64,000 bases of DNA, from the NCBI GenBank assembly GCA_029213045.1, contig JARGPN010000006.1:1-64000 (forward strand), in the 5' to 3' direction. Within the stretch, counting starts at the first letter, position 1. The number at the start of each line of letters is the position of its first letter. The translations under genes and the position numbers were made by a program. This DNA comes from Alcanivoracaceae bacterium. GTDB taxonomy: Bacteria > Pseudomonadota > Gammaproteobacteria > Pseudomonadales > Alcanivoracaceae. Shown here piece by piece: positions 60,089-64,000 of the stretch. The notes under the pieces are model-generated. The model saw only the letters and a program-made list of their open reading frames with translations, had not been told where the DNA came from and did no database searches.

Positions 60089-63000
60089 ATGCGATTAAAA
60101 AGTATCAAATTGGTTGGTTTCAAATCTTTCGTTGATGCAACGACCGCTTCTTTTCCGGTGAATTTGACCGCCGTTGTCGGGCCTAACGGTTGCGGCAAAT
60201 CGAACATCATTGATGCTGTGCGTTGGGTAATGGGGGAGTCGTCGGCGAAATATTTGCGTGGCGAGTCTATGGCTGACGTTATCTTCAACGGGTCGAATGC
60301 GCGCAAGCCAGTGGCGCAAGCTTCTATTGAGCTGGTCTTTGATAACTCAGAAGGAAAGTTGGCGGGCGAGTATGGCAAATTCGCCGAAGTGTCGATCAAA
60401 CGTTTAGTAACGCGTGATGGCCAGTCAAATTATTACCTCAACGGCACTAAGTGTCGTCGTAAGGACATTACCGATATTTTCTTGGGCACCGGCTTAGGCC
60501 CACGCTCCTACGCGATTATTGAGCAGGGCATGATTTCCCGTTTGATTGACGCGAAGCCAGAAGACCTGCGTATCTATATTGAAGAAGCCGCGGGTATTTC
60601 GAAATATAAAGAACGTCGTCGTGAAACTGAAAACAGAATGCGGCGTACCCGCGAAAACCTTGAGCGCCTTACAGATATTCGCGAAGAGCTTGAGCGACAG
60701 ATCGAACGTTTGTCGCGACAGGCCTCTGCTGCTGAAAAATATAAAGTGTTTAAAGCAGAAGAGCGCCAAAAGGGCGCTGAGCTAAGAGCGCTGCGTTGGC
60801 GGGTGCTGAATGTTCAGGTCGAACAGGTTGAATTTATCCTACGTGAACTTGAAGTCGCCGTGGAAGCGAAAGTGGCTGAGCAGCGTCACGTTGATGCTGA
60901 GTTGGAGCGTTTACGTGATGGCCACACCGAAGTTCAGGATCGCTTTAATGAAGTGCAGCAAAAGTTTTATGCATTAGGTGCAGAGGTCGCTCGCCTAGAG
61001 CAAACCATTCAGCATCAGCGAGAGCGCAAAACACAATTAAATGAAGAGCTGCAGCAGGTTGAGCGCAGCTTGGCAGAGTCTGACGAGCATTTACGTGTTG
61101 ATGCCGAAAAAATTGCTGAATTAGATGCACGTCTCGCAGAAATTGAACCAGAGTTGGAATTAGTTCGCGAACGTGAAATGTCGTCCGGTGAAACGTTGGC
61201 CAGCGCTGAAGAATCAATGCAGCAGTGGCAGCAAGAATGGGAAAGCTTTAATCACACGTCCAACGAATCCCGTCGTCATGCTGAGGTTGAGCAGTCACGT
61301 ATTCAACATTTAGACACCTCTATTGAGCGACTCTCAGATCGCATGGAGCGGTTGCAAAAAGAGCAAAGCACATTGGACGCCGAGCCTTTGGCGGCGGAAG
61401 TTCGTCGTTACGAAGAACAAGTTGCCGTGCAGCGAGAGCAGTTAGAAGAAGCGGAGCAGCGCGCGGAATCTGTCCAAGAGGAAATTAACCAATCTCGTCG
61501 TGAAAATGGTGAACGTGGTCGCACATTAGAAGAGCATCGCGACGCCTTACAGGGTTGGAAAAGCAAACACGCCACGCTCGAAGCATTGCAAAAAGCAGCG
61601 ATGGGTGATGACGGCGCGGTGAGCGAATGGCTAGAGCGTCATCAGTTAGATGCGCAACAGCGCCTTGCCGACCGAGTAGAAGTACAGCCTGGTTGGGAGC
61701 GCGCGGTCGAAGCGGTTCTTGGCGATGCGCTGCAAGGTGTTTGTTTAGACGGTTTTGATTCGGTTGAAAATTGGTTGGGCGATTTGTCCCATGGCCGTAT
61801 TTGTTTAGTGACGGCATCGAACACCGTTGTTGGCGGCGATAAAGGAAAAACGCTGGCGTCATTGGTGTCTGGTCAGGTGCCGGCTGCGTTGCATGCAGCC
61901 TATGCGGTTGAGGACTTAGCGCAAGCCTTAGCATTACGCCCGAGTTTGGCGGCTGGCGAATCAGTCGTCACGCGCGATGGCATTTGGATGGGCAGCGACT
62001 GGTTGCGCGTTGCACGTGAGCAAGATCAAGAAGCGGGTGTGTTAGAGCGTCGCCGCCAACTTGAAGAGCTCGCAGTAAATATTGAACAGGGTGATGCGAA
62101 AGTTGCGGAATTGCGCGAATTAATGGAATCAACGCGCGAGCACATTCAATTACTCGAAGAAGAGCGAGAAGATTTACAGCGTCAGGCAAGTCGTGTGGGT
62201 CGCGAGCTGGGTGAAACAAACGCCCAAATCAGTGCGCGACAAGTACGTCTAGAGCAAATCACCATGCGCCGCGAACGTCTTGGTAAAGAGCTGGAAGAAT
62301 CTCGCCAGCAGCGTGATCAAGAACAAGCTGGATTAAAAGAAGCGCGTGCGGTGTTGGCCGAGGCTTTGGATTCTATGGCAAACGACAGCGAACAGCGCGA
62401 AGCGTTGTTGTCGCGTCGTGATGAATGCCGTACACGCTTAGATGAAACGCGCCAGCGCGCACGTCAAGATCGTGATCAATCGCATCAACTTGCCATGGAA
62501 GTGCAGGGCGCACGCACACAGGCAGATTCTTTAAAACAAGGTTTGGCTCGTTTGGATGCACAAACCAACGCGTTACGTGAGCGTAAATCGTTATTGGATC
62601 GTCAGCTTGGCGAAGGCGATGAGCCGGACCAAGAGTTCACTTTGCAACTAGAAGAAAAGCTTGAGCAGCGTTTAGAAGCAGAGCAAGGGCTCATGGAAGT
62701 ACGCCGAGAGCTAGAGGAAATCGAGCACGGCATGCGCGGTTTTGAAAGCCAGCGCCAGCAGTTTGAGCGTGAGGCGCAGGAAATTCGCAGTCGCCTTGAG
62801 CAAAAGCGTATGCAGTGGCAAGAAATCAAAGTACGTCGCACTACTGTTCAAGAGCAGCTAGCGGAAGAACAGTTTGACCTGCCGACGGTCTTGGAAAATC
62901 TGCCGGAAGAGGCGGACGAGCAAGTGTGGGCGGCGGAGTTGGACATGATCGGCCAGCGTATTTCACGTCTTGGACAGATTAACTTGGCGGCGATTGACGA

Positions 63001-63583
63001 ATATAAGCAGCAATCAGAACGTAAAGATTACTTGGATCGTCAGAACGCTGACCTTGAAGATGCACTGAAAACGTTAGAAAACGCTATCCGTAAGATTGAC
63101 CGCGAAACACGTACGCGTTTCAAAGAATACTTCGATCGTATTAATGCGGGCGTTCAGGAATTGTTCCCGAAAGTCTTTGGTGGTGGTCACGCGTATTTGG
63201 AACTTACTGGCGAAGACCTACTCGATACAGGTGTTGCGATCATGGCGCGTCCGCCGGGCAAACGAAACAGCACTATTCACCTTCTTTCCGGTGGTGAGAA
63301 GGCGTTGACCGCGTTGTCGTTAGTGTTCGCAATTTTCAGCCTCAATCCAGCACCGTTCTGTATGCTCGATGAGGTTGATGCGCCGCTGGATGACGCAAAC
63401 GTTGGACGCTTCTGTAATCTAGTGCGTGAAATGTCTCCGGTTGTGCAGTTTATTTACATTACGCACAACAAGATTGCGATGGAAATGGCCGACAACTTAA
63501 TGGGGGTCACCATGCATGAACCGGGTGTGTCCCGTTTGGTTGCGGTCGATGTGGATGAAGCGGCGGAAATGGCAAACGCCTAA
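60089..63583 (+). CDS. smc: Chromosome condensation protein SMC
   Basis: SMC forms the condensin ring that helps order and separate chromosomes. ATG 60089 (MRLKSIKLVGFKSFVD) gives 1164 residues, the usual size. Walker A is GPNGCGKSN near residue 32. Two long coiled coils flank a hinge at about 510-660. The C-terminal head has LSGGEKALTALSLVFAIFSL and DEVDAPLDDANV. Its ScpA/ScpB partners are not in the window. zipA follows 41 bp after. Confidence 0.98.
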   Translation: MRLKSIKLVGFKSFVDATTASFPVNLTAVVGPNGCGKSNIIDAVRWVMGESSAKYLRGESMADVIFNGSNARKPVAQASIELVFDNSEGKLAGEYGKFAEVSIKRLVTRDGQSNYYLNGTKCRRKDITDIFLGTGLGPRSYAIIEQGMISRLIDAKPEDLRIYIEEAAGISKYKERRRETENRMRRTRENLERLTDIREELERQIERLSRQASAAEKYKVFKAEERQKGAELRALRWRVLNVQVEQVEFILRELEVAVEAKVAEQRHVDAELERLRDGHTEVQDRFNEVQQKFYALGAEVARLEQTIQHQRERKTQLNEELQQVERSLAESDEHLRVDAEKIAELDARLAEIEPELELVREREMSSGETLASAEESMQQWQQEWESFNHTSNESRRHAEVEQSRIQHLDTSIERLSDRMERLQKEQSTLDAEPLAAEVRRYEEQVAVQREQLEEAEQRAESVQEEINQSRRENGERGRTLEEHRDALQGWKSKHATLEALQKAAMGDDGAVSEWLERHQLDAQQRLADRVEVQPGWERAVEAVLGDALQGVCLDGFDSVENWLGDLSHGRICLVTASNTVVGGDKGKTLASLVSGQVPAALHAAYAVEDLAQALALRPSLAAGESVVTRDGIWMGSDWLRVAREQDQEAGVLERRRQLEELAVNIEQGDAKVAELRELMESTREHIQLLEEEREDLQRQASRVGRELGETNAQISARQVRLEQITMRRERLGKELEESRQQRDQEQAGLKEARAVLAEALDSMANDSEQREALLSRRDECRTRLDETRQRARQDRDQSHQLAMEVQGARTQADSLKQGLARLDAQTNALRERKSLLDRQLGEGDEPDQEFTLQLEEKLEQRLEAEQGLMEVRRELEEIEHGMRGFESQRQQFEREAQEIRSRLEQKRMQWQEIKVRRTTVQEQLAEEQFDLPTVLENLPEEADEQVWAAELDMIGQRISRLGQINLAAIDEYKQQSERKDYLDRQNADLEDALKTLENAIRKIDRETRTRFKEYFDRINAGVQELFPKVFGGGHAYLELTGEDLLDTGVAIMARPPGKRNSTIHLLSGGEKALTALSLVFAIFSLNPAPFCMLDEVDAPLDDANVGRFCNLVREMSPVVQFIYITHNKIAMEMADNLMGVTMHEPGVSRLVAVDVDEAAEMANA

Positions 63584-63624
63584 TTTCGCTAAATGAATTG
63601 CTCAGTATCAGGGATTAAGTTGCG

Positions 63625-64000
63625 ATGGGCCTGAATCTGGAAACCTTAATTGGCATTCTAGTTATTCTAATTTTACTGATACTCGCGGACGGCTTGCGCC
63701 GGATGTTACGCGAGCGAGGTAGTCGTTTGAGAGTGCGCATTGATCCACGCGTGCGTGAATATAAAGATGATGAGCAAACTGACCAGCGCAATCCGGAATT
63801 GCCCAGTGGCGGTGCGCGGGTTATTGGTAGCCGTGAAGCGGCACAGCAGCCGCAGCGGCCGCGCCCGACACCGCCACCTGTGAAAACACGACAGGCACCC
63901 AAAGCCGTGGTGGCTGCCACAGTGGAAGATGAGACTCCACCGCCTGTAGTGATGGAAGCAGACGAGACACCTGCGCCTGTTGTGGAGGCAACGCAGCAAG
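63625..64000 (+). CDS. zipA: ZipA, partial (cut by window edge)
   Basis: ZipA anchors FtsZ at the division site. The visible 125 residues start MGLNLETLIGILVILILLIL, a single N-terminal membrane helix, and go on to a charged then Pro/Gln/Arg-rich linker (RPRPTPPPVKTR). The FtsZ-binding domain is past the right edge. The smc-zipA order, usually followed by ligA, supports the name. Confidence 0.88.
   Translation, partial: MGLNLETLIGILVILILLILADGLRRMLRERGSRLRVRIDPRVREYKDDEQTDQRNPELPSGGARVIGSREAAQQPQRPRPTPPPVKTRQAPKAVVAATVEDETPPPVVMEADETPAPVVEATQQ

Overview
The window is chromosomal DNA of a gammaproteobacterium. Its housekeeping blocks (ruvCAB-tolQRAB-pal-cpoB-queEC, dapA-bamC-purC, cysZ/smc/zipA), a PA4642-like small protein and a RegB/RegA (RoxS/RoxR-type) pair point to the Pseudomonadales/Cellvibrionales side of the class. 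Species cannot be fixed from the sequence alone.

Bases 1-11453 hold a complete type I-F CRISPR-Cas locus read on the minus strand. The order is cas1, an unrecognised 155-codon ORF, cas2-3, then csy1-csy2-csy3-cas6f, then a leader and an array of 29 full repeats plus one partial repeat that runs off the left edge. The ORF between cas1 and cas2-3 is joined to both neighbours by ATGA stop/start overlaps. It is the best candidate here for something undescribed.

Bases 11500-26700 are a mixed, partly accessory stretch: a CPA1-type antiporter, a coiled-coil lipoprotein, a TetR regulator with a palindromic operator in front of an AidB-like acyl-CoA dehydrogenase, an orphan ParA ATPase divergent from a DUF4062 protein, proS, a PaaI-type thioesterase behind a 20-bp palindrome, a RegB/RegA two-component pair whose sensor lacks the usual redox cysteine, two conserved hypothetical genes, a hydrolase and a DUF2806-like protein.

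Bases 26700-38960 are core genes: a Lys/Ala-tailed HU protein, aspS, yebC, the RuvABC resolvasome, the Tol-Pal envelope system, queE and queC for queuosine, and tRNA-Lys(UUU).

Bases 39187-45034 form a light-damage and lipid module: a DUF523-DUF1722 protein, photolyase, a FAD oxidoreductase, DUF1365 and a cyclopropane-synthase-like methyltransferase, with all but the first gene overlapping. A Pseudomonas-type REPIN follows. Bases 45280-57756 carry an SH3/M48 pair, nadA, bepA, a TusA-like protein, a PerM-like permease, bcp, gcvR, the dapA-bamC-MBL-purC run (BamC unusually short), a small lipoprotein, a SerA-like dehydrogenase and a small exported protein. The right end has an AT-rich spacer with an inverted pair of DnaA-box-like sites, a GntR regulator, cysZ, smc and the start of zipA, which is cut by the window edge.
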